Positions 57,002-64,000 of a stretch of 64,000 nt of DNA are shown piece by piece; the first letter of the stretch is position 1; each line of letters begins with the position of its first letter. The translations under genes and the position numbers were made by a program. The DNA comes from Thalassobaculum fulvum (lineage in GTDB: Bacteria > Pseudomonadota > Alphaproteobacteria > Thalassobaculales > Thalassobaculaceae). The stretch lies in assembly GCF_014652915.1 (NCBI RefSeq), contig NZ_BMZS01000004.1, forward strand, positions 248,001 through 312,000. The letters are read 5' to 3'. A model generated the notes under the pieces. The model was not told the DNA's origin. It was given only the letters and a program-made list of their open reading frames with translations, and made no database searches.

Positions 57002-57700
57002 ATGCGGTCACACGAAGAAGATGCGCATCCGTCGCCGGCCGGCGACACCGTGGCGTCCTGGCGGCCCCGTCTGCGGGCGCTGGTGGCCGACGACCCGGCG
57101 GCCGATTCGGCGCACGATATCCATCACCTGGACCGGGTCTGGGCGAACGCCCGGTCGATCCTGAACGCGCCGGAGCACGTCGGGCGGGCCGACGTGCTGG
57201 TGGTCCTGGCCGCCGCCTACCTGCACGACTGCGTGGCGGTCCCGAAGGACTCGCCGGACCGGCCGCGGGCCTCGCGCATGGCGGCCGAACGCGCCACCGG
57301 GCTACTACGGGGCATCGGCTTTCCGGCCGACCGGCTGATGGCGGTCGGCCACGCCATCGCCGCGCACAGCTATTCCGCCGGCATTCCCCCGGAGACCCTG
57401 GAGGCCGAGATACTGCAGGACGCCGACCGGCTGGACGCGGTCGGCGCCATCGGCCTGGCCCGCACCATCGCGGTCGGCGCCGAGCTCGGCCGGCCGCTGT
57501 TCCACCCGACCGATCCGGCGGCCCGGCACCGGCCGGTCGACGAGGCGACCTGGTCGGCCGACCACCTGATGGAAAAGATCGTCAAGCTGCCGGGGCGCAT
57601 GAACACGGCAGCCGCCCGGGCGATCGCCGAGCGGCGCATCCGGATCGTGCACGACTTCCTCGACGGCCTCGCCGAGGAGACCGCTACCGACCAGGTCTAA
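57002..57700 (+). CDS. HD-domain phosphohydrolase, YedJ-like
   Basis: A 232-aa protein. The HD metal set is visible: His in AHDIHHLDRV, HD in YLHDCVA, and the later His/Asp in AHSYSAG and QDADRLDAVGAIG. It matches the YedJ-like group of small cytoplasmic HD hydrolases. Excellent SD (GGAAGGAGG) before the ATG at 57002. Substrate unknown. Confidence 0.88.
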   Translation: MRSHEEDAHPSPAGDTVASWRPRLRALVADDPAADSAHDIHHLDRVWANARSILNAPEHVGRADVLVVLAAAYLHDCVAVPKDSPDRPRASRMAAERATGLLRGIGFPADRLMAVGHAIAAHSYSAGIPPETLEAEILQDADRLDAVGAIGLARTIAVGAELGRPLFHPTDPAARHRPVDEATWSADHLMEKIVKLPGRMNTAAARAIAERRIRIVHDFLDGLAEETATDQV

Positions 57701-57706
57701 GCCGGG

Positions 57707-57940
57707 TCAGGACCGCTTCGGACCGGCGTCGGCCACCGTGATCGGCGGCGCCAGCGGCCGGCAGGTGACCTCGACATCCCCGACCGGGAACGTCCCGTAG
57801 GCCTGGACCATGGCGCGACCGCCGATGAAGTGGCCGAGTCGCTGGCAGTCCTCGTAGGTCCGGGTCACCGTCGTGTCCGAGCGGTAGGTGCAGACGTCCT
57901 GACCGGGCGAGCAGGCGATGATGAGAGCGAGCATCCACAT
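57707..57940 (-). CDS. Small hypothetical protein
   Basis: A 77-aa protein with a short hydrophobic N-terminus (MWMLALIIACSPG) that could be a signal, and three further Cys residues. It ends 6 bp past the convergent HD gene. No family recognised. The SD is weak. Confidence 0.5.
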   Translation of the reverse strand: MWMLALIIACSPGQDVCTYRSDTTVTRTYEDCQRLGHFIGGRAMVQAYGTFPVGDVEVTCRPLAPPITVADAGPKRS

Positions 57941-58005
57941 GCGACAAGGATGTGCGCACACCGTGCGCCCGTCAAGCGCACTTGGTGCGCTTTGAGACAG
58001 TTGCG

Positions 58006-58497
58006 TTACAGCAGCCGGTCCTGGCGCGGGTCGCCGCCGTCGACCTCGACGATCCGGTCGGCAACCGCCGCGTGCTCCTCCACCGATCCGTCGGCCTGCA
58101 GGTGCCGGACCGTGTGCCCGCGCGCCAGCAGCAGCGGCGCGACCAGCCGGGACCGGTGGCAGCGGGCCGGGTCGGATTCGGCGCACATCAGCGCGACGCG
58201 ATAGCGGGCGGCCCCGTCGGCCAGCCGGTCGAGGGCGGCGTTCACCGCGTCCTCGGACGGCGGCGGCGCGTCGCCACGCTTGCCGCCCAATGCCTCGCCG
58301 AGCCAGACATAGGCGATGCCGGCTTCCGCCAATGCGGCGCGCAGCGGCTCGCGGTTGAAGTGCTTCACGCGACGCGAATACGGGGCCGAGCGGACGTCGG
58401 CGATCGCCGTCACCCCGGCCGAGCGCAGCAGCGCGATGAACCGGTCGAGCGCGTGGTTGGAGTGCCCGACGGTCCAGAACTCGGCGCGCCCGCCCAT
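58006..58497 (-). CDS. DUF488 family protein
   Basis: A 163-aa protein. Conserved DUF488 positions are present: FWTVGHSNHALDRF, then ADVRSAPYSRR, and ALMCAESDPARCHRS with a conserved Cys pair. Function of the family is unknown. One base separates its start from the stop of the response regulator gene upstream, so it is the last gene of the signalling operon. Confidence 0.9.
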   Translation of the reverse strand: MGGRAEFWTVGHSNHALDRFIALLRSAGVTAIADVRSAPYSRRVKHFNREPLRAALAEAGIAYVWLGEALGGKRGDAPPPSEDAVNAALDRLADGAARYRVALMCAESDPARCHRSRLVAPLLLARGHTVRHLQADGSVEEHAAVADRIVEVDGGDPRQDRLL

Positions 58498-58498
58498 G

Positions 58499-58921
58499 TC
58501 AAAGCGTGAACAGCGCCTCGATCTTCCGGCGCAGCTGGTTGGGACTGAACGGCTTGACCACGTAGGCGTCGACGCCGTTGCGGGCGGCCGCGACGACGAA
58601 GTCCTGGGTCGCCTTGCCGGTCAGCATCACGAACTTCATGTGCGGCCAGCGCAGCCGGACGGCCTTGAGGAAGTCCAGGCCGGAGACCTTCGGCATGTTC
58701 CAGTCCGACACGATCAGCTGGAACTGGCCCTGCTCGCGCTCAAGCACCGCCAGCGCCTGCTCGCCGTCGCGGACCGCGACGATGTCGGTGATGCCCATGA
58801 CCTTGAGGGCGCCCTGCGCCAGCTTGGTGGCCATCGGCTCGTCCTCGGCCAGCAGCACGCGCAGCCCGGCATAGGTCGGCAGCGGCTGCGGGGCGGACGG
58901 ACGGTCGGCTTCCTGGTTCAT
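58499..58921 (-). CDS. Single-domain response regulator (CheY-like)
   Basis: A 140-aa protein. Acid residues D27 region (LLAEDEPM), phosphoacceptor D73 (VSDWNMP), Thr/Lys positions (TGK, K123 in VVKPF) are intact. No output domain. A short N-terminal extension (Gln/Pro-rich, about 17 residues) precedes the receiver. The ATG overlaps the stop of the hybrid kinase gene (ATGA), so it is the expected phosphorelay target. Confidence 0.92.
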   Translation of the reverse strand: MNQEADRPSAPQPLPTYAGLRVLLAEDEPMATKLAQGALKVMGITDIVAVRDGEQALAVLEREQGQFQLIVSDWNMPKVSGLDFLKAVRLRWPHMKFVMLTGKATQDFVVAAARNGVDAYVVKPFSPNQLRRKIEALFTL

Positions 58922-61182
58922 TCGGCGGCGGTCCTGCGGACTGAGGCGCGCAAGGCGGCGAGGCCTTCCGCGATCGCGGCCGGCAGGGCGTCGCACCCGG
59001 CCGCCGCGTCCTGCATATGCCCCGACGCGACCGCCTCTTCAACCGTTCGTGCCCACGACCACACTCCGCGCAGGCCGATCGAGCCGGCCGCACTCTTCAG
59101 CCCATGGGCGGCGTCGCCGATGGCGGCCGGGTCGCCGCCGTCCCTGCCCGCCTCGAACGCCGCCAGCGCGTCGCGCGCGGTCTCCTCGAACGCGCCGACC
59201 AGCTCCTCGGCCATCTCGGCGCCGAGCTGGTCGGCCAGGGCCCGGTAAACCGCCGGCTCGAACGGGTCGGACCCGGCCTCCAGCAGAGCCGTCGGGTCGC
59301 CGTCATCGAGCGGCTCGGAGCCCGGCCCGTCCTCCGGCTCCGGCACTGTCGAGACAGCCCGGGCCAGGGTCCGGAACAGCGCCCGCGGGTCGATCGGCTT
59401 CGCCACCGCGGCATCCATGCCGGCGTCGAGGCAGGCCCGCACCTCGTGCTCCATCGCCCCGGCGGTCGCCGCCACCACCGGCACTGCCGAGAGCGGCGGG
59501 TCGAGCGCGCGGATCGCCCGGGTCGCGGCGACCCCGTCCATCTCCGGCATGTGCAGGTCCATCAGCACCAGGTCGACGCCGCCGGCCGCGACCGCGGCCA
59601 CCGCCTGCCGGCCGTCCGGCACCACCGTGACCCGATGGCCGCGCTTCTCCAGCAGGCCGCGGGCGACCCGCTGATTGACCGGGTTGTCCTCGGCGACCAG
59701 CACGTGCAGGGGCGGCAGGTCGTCCGCCCCGTCCGCCGCCTCGGCCGCCGGCTCGACGCCCTCCGGCAGGGTCAGGGCGATCCGGAAGGTCGAGCCCCGC
59801 CCGGGCGCGCTCTCGACCTCGATGGTGCCGCCCATGCGGTCGACGATGCGCTTCGAGATCGACAGCCCGAGCCCGGTGCCGCCGTAGCGCCGCGCGATCG
59901 AGGCGTCGGCCTGGGCGAACTCCTGGAACAGCCGGGACCGTGCCGCCTCGTCCATGCCGATCCCGGTGTCGGTGACCTCGACCACCAGCGGGATGCCACC
60001 CTGCCCAGTGCCACGAAGGACCGAGACCGTGACCGAGCCGGAGTCGGTGAACTTGACCGCGTTGCCGACGAGATTGAGCAGGACCTGCCGAAGCCGCCCG
60101 GCATCGCCACGCAGGTACGGCGGCACGTCGTCCGCGACCCGCGCGTGCAGCAGCAGCCCCTTCTCCGACGCCCGGCCGCTCATCAGCGCCACGGTGCCCT
60201 CGACCAGCCGCCGGACGTCGAAATCGGCTTCCTCGAGCTCGAACCGCCCGGCCTCCAGCTTCGAGAGGTCGAGGATGTCGTTGAGGATGGTCATCAGGGC
60301 TTCGCCGGAGTCCAGCACGATGCCGGCGGTCTCGCGCTCGCGGGCCGCGAGGTCGCCGTCCAGCAGCAGGCGGGTCATGCCGATCACGCCGTTCATCGGC
60401 GTACGGATCTCGTGGCTCATCATCGCCAGGAACTCGGACTTGGCGCGGGTCGCCGCCTCCGCCCGCTCCTTGGCGTCGCGCACCTCGGCCATGGCGTCCT
60501 TGAACACCGCCAGCGCCGACGCCATCGCGCCGACCTCGTCGCGCCGGCCGAGGTCCGGCACCGCAATGTCGCGGGCGCCGCCGGCCAGCGCCGTCATCGC
60601 CCGCTCCATGCGGCCGAGCGGGCGCACGATGGTCTGGATCATCCAGCCCGCCACCGCCAGGGCGACCAGCGCCACGCCGGCCACCACCGCCAGGGTGAAG
60701 GTCTTGGTCTGGTCGATCAGGCGCTCGGCCTCCAGCCAGAACCGGAATCCGCCGGAAGCCGCCGCCTCGACCAGGATCTCCAGATCGTCCCGGATGCCCT
60801 CGGCGAGGTTCTCCACGAACTGCACCTCCGCGGCACTCATCCCGGCCTTTCCCTGGCGTGTCCACCAGGTCTCGACATCGGCCTGAATCGCCGCCACCAA
60901 CCCACGCATCTCGTCGGACTGCGATCGCTCCGACACCACCTCCAGATCGGACGACAACTGGCCCCAGCGCTCCGCCCGCTCCTCGGGCGAAGCCGCCCGC
61001 TGCATGACCTCGAACGCGGTCTGGGCCGAGCGCGCATAGTTGATCGCCTGCAGCGGCTGGTCGTACAGGCGCTGGGCGAGATCGCCGAGCGACCAGGTGG
61101 CGGTCAGGGCGACGCCGGCCAGCGCCGCCGCCGCGACCACGGCGACCAGGAACGCCCCCAGCAGCTTGAACCGGATCGACAC
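58918..61182 (-). CDS. Hybrid sensor histidine kinase with Hpt
   Basis: A 754-aa protein. Two membrane helices (about 8-28 and 163-186) flank a periplasmic helical sensor (about 30-160). HAMP follows (about 185-240), then a His-phosphorylation site H257 ([10 protein letters not shown]), an HATPase (NAVKF, DTGIGM, GGTGLGL), a receiver with D542 ([10 protein letters not shown]) and an Hpt with H693 ([10 protein letters not shown]). It is thus a complete phosphorelay in one chain, feeding the single-domain regulator encoded after it. The signal is unknown; the helical periplasmic bundle resembles small-ligand sensors. Confidence 0.93.
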   Translation of the reverse strand: MSIRFKLLGAFLVAVVAAAALAGVALTATWSLGDLAQRLYDQPLQAINYARSAQTAFEVMQRAASPEERAERWGQLSSDLEVVSERSQSDEMRGLVAAIQADVETWWTRQGKAGMSAAEVQFVENLAEGIRDDLEILVEAAASGGFRFWLEAERLIDQTKTFTLAVVAGVALVALAVAGWMIQTIVRPLGRMERAMTALAGGARDIAVPDLGRRDEVGAMASALAVFKDAMAEVRDAKERAEAATRAKSEFLAMMSHEIRTPMNGVIGMTRLLLDGDLAARERETAGIVLDSGEALMTILNDILDLSKLEAGRFELEEADFDVRRLVEGTVALMSGRASEKGLLLHARVADDVPPYLRGDAGRLRQVLLNLVGNAVKFTDSGSVTVSVLRGTGQGGIPLVVEVTDTGIGMDEAARSRLFQEFAQADASIARRYGGTGLGLSISKRIVDRMGGTIEVESAPGRGSTFRIALTLPEGVEPAAEAADGADDLPPLHVLVAEDNPVNQRVARGLLEKRGHRVTVVPDGRQAVAAVAAGGVDLVLMDLHMPEMDGVAATRAIRALDPPLSAVPVVAATAGAMEHEVRACLDAGMDAAVAKPIDPRALFRTLARAVSTVPEPEDGPGSEPLDDGDPTALLEAGSDPFEPAVYRALADQLGAEMAEELVGAFEETARDALAAFEAGRDGGDPAAIGDAAHGLKSAAGSIGLRGVWSWARTVEEAVASGHMQDAAAGCDALPAAIAEGLAALRASVRRTAAE

Positions 61183-61230
61183 GTCGGGTCCCGCGCTCCC
61201 TGTCCGAGCGGCCGCCTACTCGACCGTGGC

Positions 61231-61569
61231 CTACTCGACCGTGACCGTCAGCTTCATCTTCGGGTGGATCCGGCAGCGGACCTCGACCGTGCCGGGTGCG
61301 GCAAGGGTCACCGCGTTGCTCTGCCCGGGCGGCTGGATCCCGAGGTTGAAGACGTTGCCGTCGGACTCCGAATAGACGTTGTGGTCGTAGAAGTCCTCGT
61401 TGGCGAACACGACGCTGTCGCCGGCCTTGACGGTCAGAGCCGCCGGCTCGAAGGCCTTGCCCGACTGCACGACCCGGCTCTCGCCGGCGAAGGCCGCGGC
61501 CGCGGCGAGCGTGCCGATGGTGCTACCGATGGCGACCGCGCCCGCGAGCGCCCGGAGGTTGTGGCGCAT
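61231..61569 (-). CDS. Exported cupredoxin (plastocyanin-like)
   Basis: A 112-aa protein with a signal peptide (cleavage near AFAGE). Blue-copper ligands are H63, C99, H102 and M105 (DHNVYSES, VRCRIHPKMKL). It carries electrons in the periplasm. The last 15 bp and the bases after the stop form two tandem copies of the same 15-mer (61214-61243). Confidence 0.9.
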   Translation of the reverse strand: MRHNLRALAGAVAIGSTIGTLAAAAAFAGESRVVQSGKAFEPAALTVKAGDSVVFANEDFYDHNVYSESDGNVFNLGIQPPGQSNAVTLAAPGTVEVRCRIHPKMKLTVTVE

Positions 61570-61682
61570 GATGTGGTTTCCTCGACCGTTGCGATCCCGG
61601 ACACACTACCGCAAGGCGAACGCAGGACGCGAGAAAGCGCACGCCGTCACGGGGTGTTGAAGCCACGACGACGGAGCGGCGG

Positions 61683-61799
61683 GTGGGTCCCGGCTCTGCG
61701 CGACTGCGTCGCTGCAGCCGGGATGAGGTGGAGGAGCGATGGGGCGCACTACTTGTGTCCCTCATCCCGGCCGGAGCGCAGCGCAGAGCCGGGACCTAC
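61683..61799. repeat. Palindromic intergenic element, copy 8
   Basis: Left arm GTGGGTCCCGG (61683-61693). Right arm CCGGGACCT (61789-61797) with one mismatch. Inner arms CCGGGATGAG and CTCATCCCGG. It ends 17 nt before the gatB stop codon (minus strand) and lies in the 247-bp gap 61570-61816. Nothing else was seen in that gap. Confidence 0.85.
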
Positions 61800-61816
61800 A
61801 GGCTGCCCCTGCCGCC

Positions 61817-63304
61817 CTACCCCGCCAGCTTGGCCTTCAGCAGTTCGTTGACCATGCCCGGGTTGGCCTTGCCGCCGGAACGCTTCATGGTCTGGCCGAC
61901 GAAGAAGCCGAACAGCTTGTCCTTGCCGCCCCGGTACTCGGCGACCTTGTCCTGGTTCTCGGCCAGCACCGCGTCGACGATCGCCTCGATGGCGCCGGTG
62001 TCGGAGACCTGCTTGAGGCCCTTCTCTTCGACGATGGCGGCGGCGTCCTTGCCGGTCTCCAGCATCTCGGCGAACACGTCCTTGGCGATCCGGCCGGAGA
62101 TCGTGCCGTCGCCCAGCAGGTCCATCAGCCCGCCCATCGCGTCGGCCGAGACCGGGCTGTCGGCGAGGTCGAGGCCGGCTTTGTTCAGGGCGCCGAACAG
62201 CTCGCTCAGCACCCAGTTGGCGGCGATCTTCGGGTCGCGCTTACCGGAACCGCCCTTGACCACGGCCTCGTACCAGTCGGCGGTCGCCCGCTCCTCGGTC
62301 AGCGACGAGGCGTCGTACAGCGACAGGCCGTACTCGCTCATGAACCGCGCCTTGCGGGCGTCCGGCAGCTCCGGCAGCGACGCCTTCAGCTCGGCGATCC
62401 GGGCCGGGTCGAGCACCAGCGGCAGCAGGTCCGGGTCCGGGAAGTAGCGGTAGTCGTGCGCCTCCTCCTTGGAGCGCATCGACCGGGTCTCGCCGCGGTT
62501 GGCGTCGAACAGCCGGGTCTCCTGGTCGATCGTGCCGCCGGCCTCAAGGATCTCGATCTGGCGCCGGGCCTCGTACTCGATGGCCTGCTGCACGAACCGG
62601 ATCGAGTTGACGTTCTTGATCTCGCAGCGCGTGCCGAAGCCCTCGCCCGGCCGGCGCACCGAGACGTTCACGTCGCAGCGCATCGAGCCTTCCTGCATGT
62701 TGCCGTCGCAGGTGCCGATGTAGCGCAGGATCGAGCGCAGCTTCCTGATGTAGGCGGCGGTCTCTTCGGGCGAGCGCAAATCCGGCTTGGAGACGATCTC
62801 CATCAGCGCCACGCCGGAGCGGTTCAGGTCGATGTAGGACTTCGACGGGTGCTGGTCGTGCAGCGACTTGCCGGCGTCCTGCTCCAGGTGCAGCCGCTCG
62901 ATCCCGACCTCGCAGGTCCGGCCGTCCTCGAGATCGAGATGGACCACGCCCTCGCCGACGATCGGCTGCAGATACTGGCTGATCTGGTAGCCCTGCGGCA
63001 GGTCGGCGTAGAAGTAGTTCTTGCGGTCGAAGACGCTGACCTCGTTGATCCTCGCCTCGAGCGCCAGGCCGGTGCGCACCGCCTGGTCCACGCATTCCCG
63101 GTTGATCACCGGCAGCATGCCCGGCATGGCGGCGTCGACCAGGCTGACCTGGCTGTTCGGCTCGGCCCCGAACGCGGTGGCCGCGCCGGAGAACAGCTTG
63201 GATTTGGAGGTCACCTGGGCGTGGACCTCCAGGCCGATCACCAGCTCCCAGGGGCCGGTCTCGCCCTGGATGCGGTACGGCTGGGCGCTGTCTGCTTCAG
63301 CCAT
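61817..63304 (-). CDS. gatB: Asp-tRNA(Asn)/Glu-tRNA(Gln) amidotransferase subunit B
   Basis: A 495-aa protein of standard length. It carries the GatB signatures GLEVHAQV, the [10 protein letters not shown] motif, [13 protein letters not shown] and the C-terminal YqeY-like tail ([22 protein letters not shown]). It transamidates mischarged Glu-tRNA(Gln)/Asp-tRNA(Asn) in complex with GatA and GatC. gatA lies directly upstream on the same strand, 3 bp apart. Confidence 0.97.
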   Translation of the reverse strand: MAEADSAQPYRIQGETGPWELVIGLEVHAQVTSKSKLFSGAATAFGAEPNSQVSLVDAAMPGMLPVINRECVDQAVRTGLALEARINEVSVFDRKNYFYADLPQGYQISQYLQPIVGEGVVHLDLEDGRTCEVGIERLHLEQDAGKSLHDQHPSKSYIDLNRSGVALMEIVSKPDLRSPEETAAYIRKLRSILRYIGTCDGNMQEGSMRCDVNVSVRRPGEGFGTRCEIKNVNSIRFVQQAIEYEARRQIEILEAGGTIDQETRLFDANRGETRSMRSKEEAHDYRYFPDPDLLPLVLDPARIAELKASLPELPDARKARFMSEYGLSLYDASSLTEERATADWYEAVVKGGSGKRDPKIAANWVLSELFGALNKAGLDLADSPVSADAMGGLMDLLGDGTISGRIAKDVFAEMLETGKDAAAIVEEKGLKQVSDTGAIEAIVDAVLAENQDKVAEYRGGKDKLFGFFVGQTMKRSGGKANPGMVNELLKAKLAG

Positions 63305-63307
63305 GGT

Positions 63308-64000
63308 TCAGATCCCTTCCAGCATGGCGGGGCGGGCGGCGAACGCCGCCGCCTTCTCGAGCGCGCGGGCGACCCGCAGCAGCTTCGCCTCCTCGAACAT
63401 CGCCCCCATGACCTGCAATCCGAGCGGCAGGCCGCGGGCCGACAGCCCGGCCGGCACCGAGATGCCGGGCAGGCCGGCCAGGTTCAGCGGCACCGTGAAC
63501 ACGTCGTTCAGGTACATCTTCACCGGGTCGTCGACCTCGGCGCCGATCGCGAAGGCGTCGGACGGGGCGGTCGGCGCCAAGATCGCGTCGACGGTCTCGA
63601 ACGCCTGGTCGAAGTCGCGGCGGATCAGCGAGCGCACCCGCTGGGCCTTGCGGTAGTACGCGTCGTAGTAGCCGGCCGACAGCACGTAGGTGCCGATCAG
63701 GATGCGGCGCTGGACCTCGGCGCCGAAGCCCGCGCCGCGGGTGTTGGCGTACATCTCCGCCAGGCTGTCGCCGTCGACCCTGAGGCCGTAGCGCACGCCG
63801 TCGTAGCGCGCCAGGTTCGACGACGCCTCGGCCGGGGCGATGATGTAGTAGGTCGGCAGCGCGTACGGGGTGTGCGGCAGCGAGATGTCGACGATCTCCG
63901 CACCCGCGTCCTTCAGCCACTCGACACCCTGGGCCCACAGCTTCTCGATCTCGGCCGGCATGCCGTCGATCCGGTACTCCTTCGGCACGCCGATCCTGAG
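63308..64000 (-). CDS. gatA: Asp-tRNA(Asn)/Glu-tRNA(Gln) amidotransferase subunit A, C-terminal part
   Basis: About 230 C-terminal residues. The visible frame opens at the window edge with RIGVPKEY and ends ARPAMLEGI. It contains [45 protein letters not shown] and LPLGLQVMG, all typical of GatA. The amidase triad lies outside the window. Cotranscribed with gatB. Confidence 0.96.
   Translation of the reverse strand, partial: LRIGVPKEYRIDGMPAEIEKLWAQGVEWLKDAGAEIVDISLPHTPYALPTYYIIAPAEASSNLARYDGVRYGLRVDGDSLAEMYANTRGAGFGAEVQRRILIGTYVLSAGYYDAYYRKAQRVRSLIRRDFDQAFETVDAILAPTAPSDAFAIGAEVDDPVKMYLNDVFTVPLNLAGLPGISVPAGLSARGLPLGLQVMGAMFEEAKLLRVARALEKAAAFAARPAMLEGI

Overview
The window is GC-rich with strongly G/C-biased third codon positions. 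It reads as the chromosome of an alphaproteobacterium, most like a Rhodospirillales-type free-living heterotroph. I infer this from alphaproteobacterial family types (mitofilin-like envelope proteins, pimeloyl-CoA-type dehydrogenase subunits, aerobic cobaltochelatase CobN with CobW/CobO, GatB-GatA). No rRNA, tRNA, CRISPR array, integrase or insertion sequence was recognised.

Region 1 (1-14214) is the accessory-looking part. A truncated TauD-type dioxygenase is followed by about 12.5 kb of mostly unnamed envelope genes. These include an orphan ParA ATPase, two mitofilin-like membrane-anchored coiled-coil proteins on either side of a five-helix membrane protein, a domain ending in RSRRWFN found in two proteins, and a single-chain ABC protein that looks like MlaF fused to MlaE. 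Beside that ABC protein lie a membrane-anchored partner and four small exported glycine-rich two-helix proteins. This is the best candidate for an undescribed system. It ends at a strong bidirectional terminator, one more small exported protein, and an orphan cation-diffusion-facilitator C-terminal domain.

Region 2 (14389-30425) is metabolic. A five-gene beta-oxidation operon resembles the pim dicarboxylate operon. It is followed by a GAPDH-ArsJ arsenate efflux pair, an amidase with an HpxZ/AtzH-like partner, a ferric-reductase-like flavocytochrome, a VIT-type and a ZntB-type metal transporter, and an M24 peptidase.

Region 3 (30607-44606) holds a three-gene transglutaminase / ATP-grasp plus alpha-E / transglutaminase operon, an Ogt repair protein, and a cobalamin-riboswitch-controlled cobW-cobN-cobO operon.

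Region 4 (44969-64000) holds a two-domain carboxymuconolactone decarboxylase, a coiled-coil membrane protein, a LysR/YciI divergent pair, a DUF2061-like protein coupled to a MetE-like enzyme, and a four-gene catabolic operon with tandemly duplicated amidases. It continues with a hybrid histidine kinase plus response regulator, a cupredoxin, and gatB-gatA (gatA cut by the window edge).

Eight copies of a palindromic intergenic element (about 95-125 bp, arms GGGTCCCGG or GTGGGTTCCGG) occur between 17.7 and 61.8 kb. Each begins 12-26 nt after a stop codon. None was seen in Region 1.
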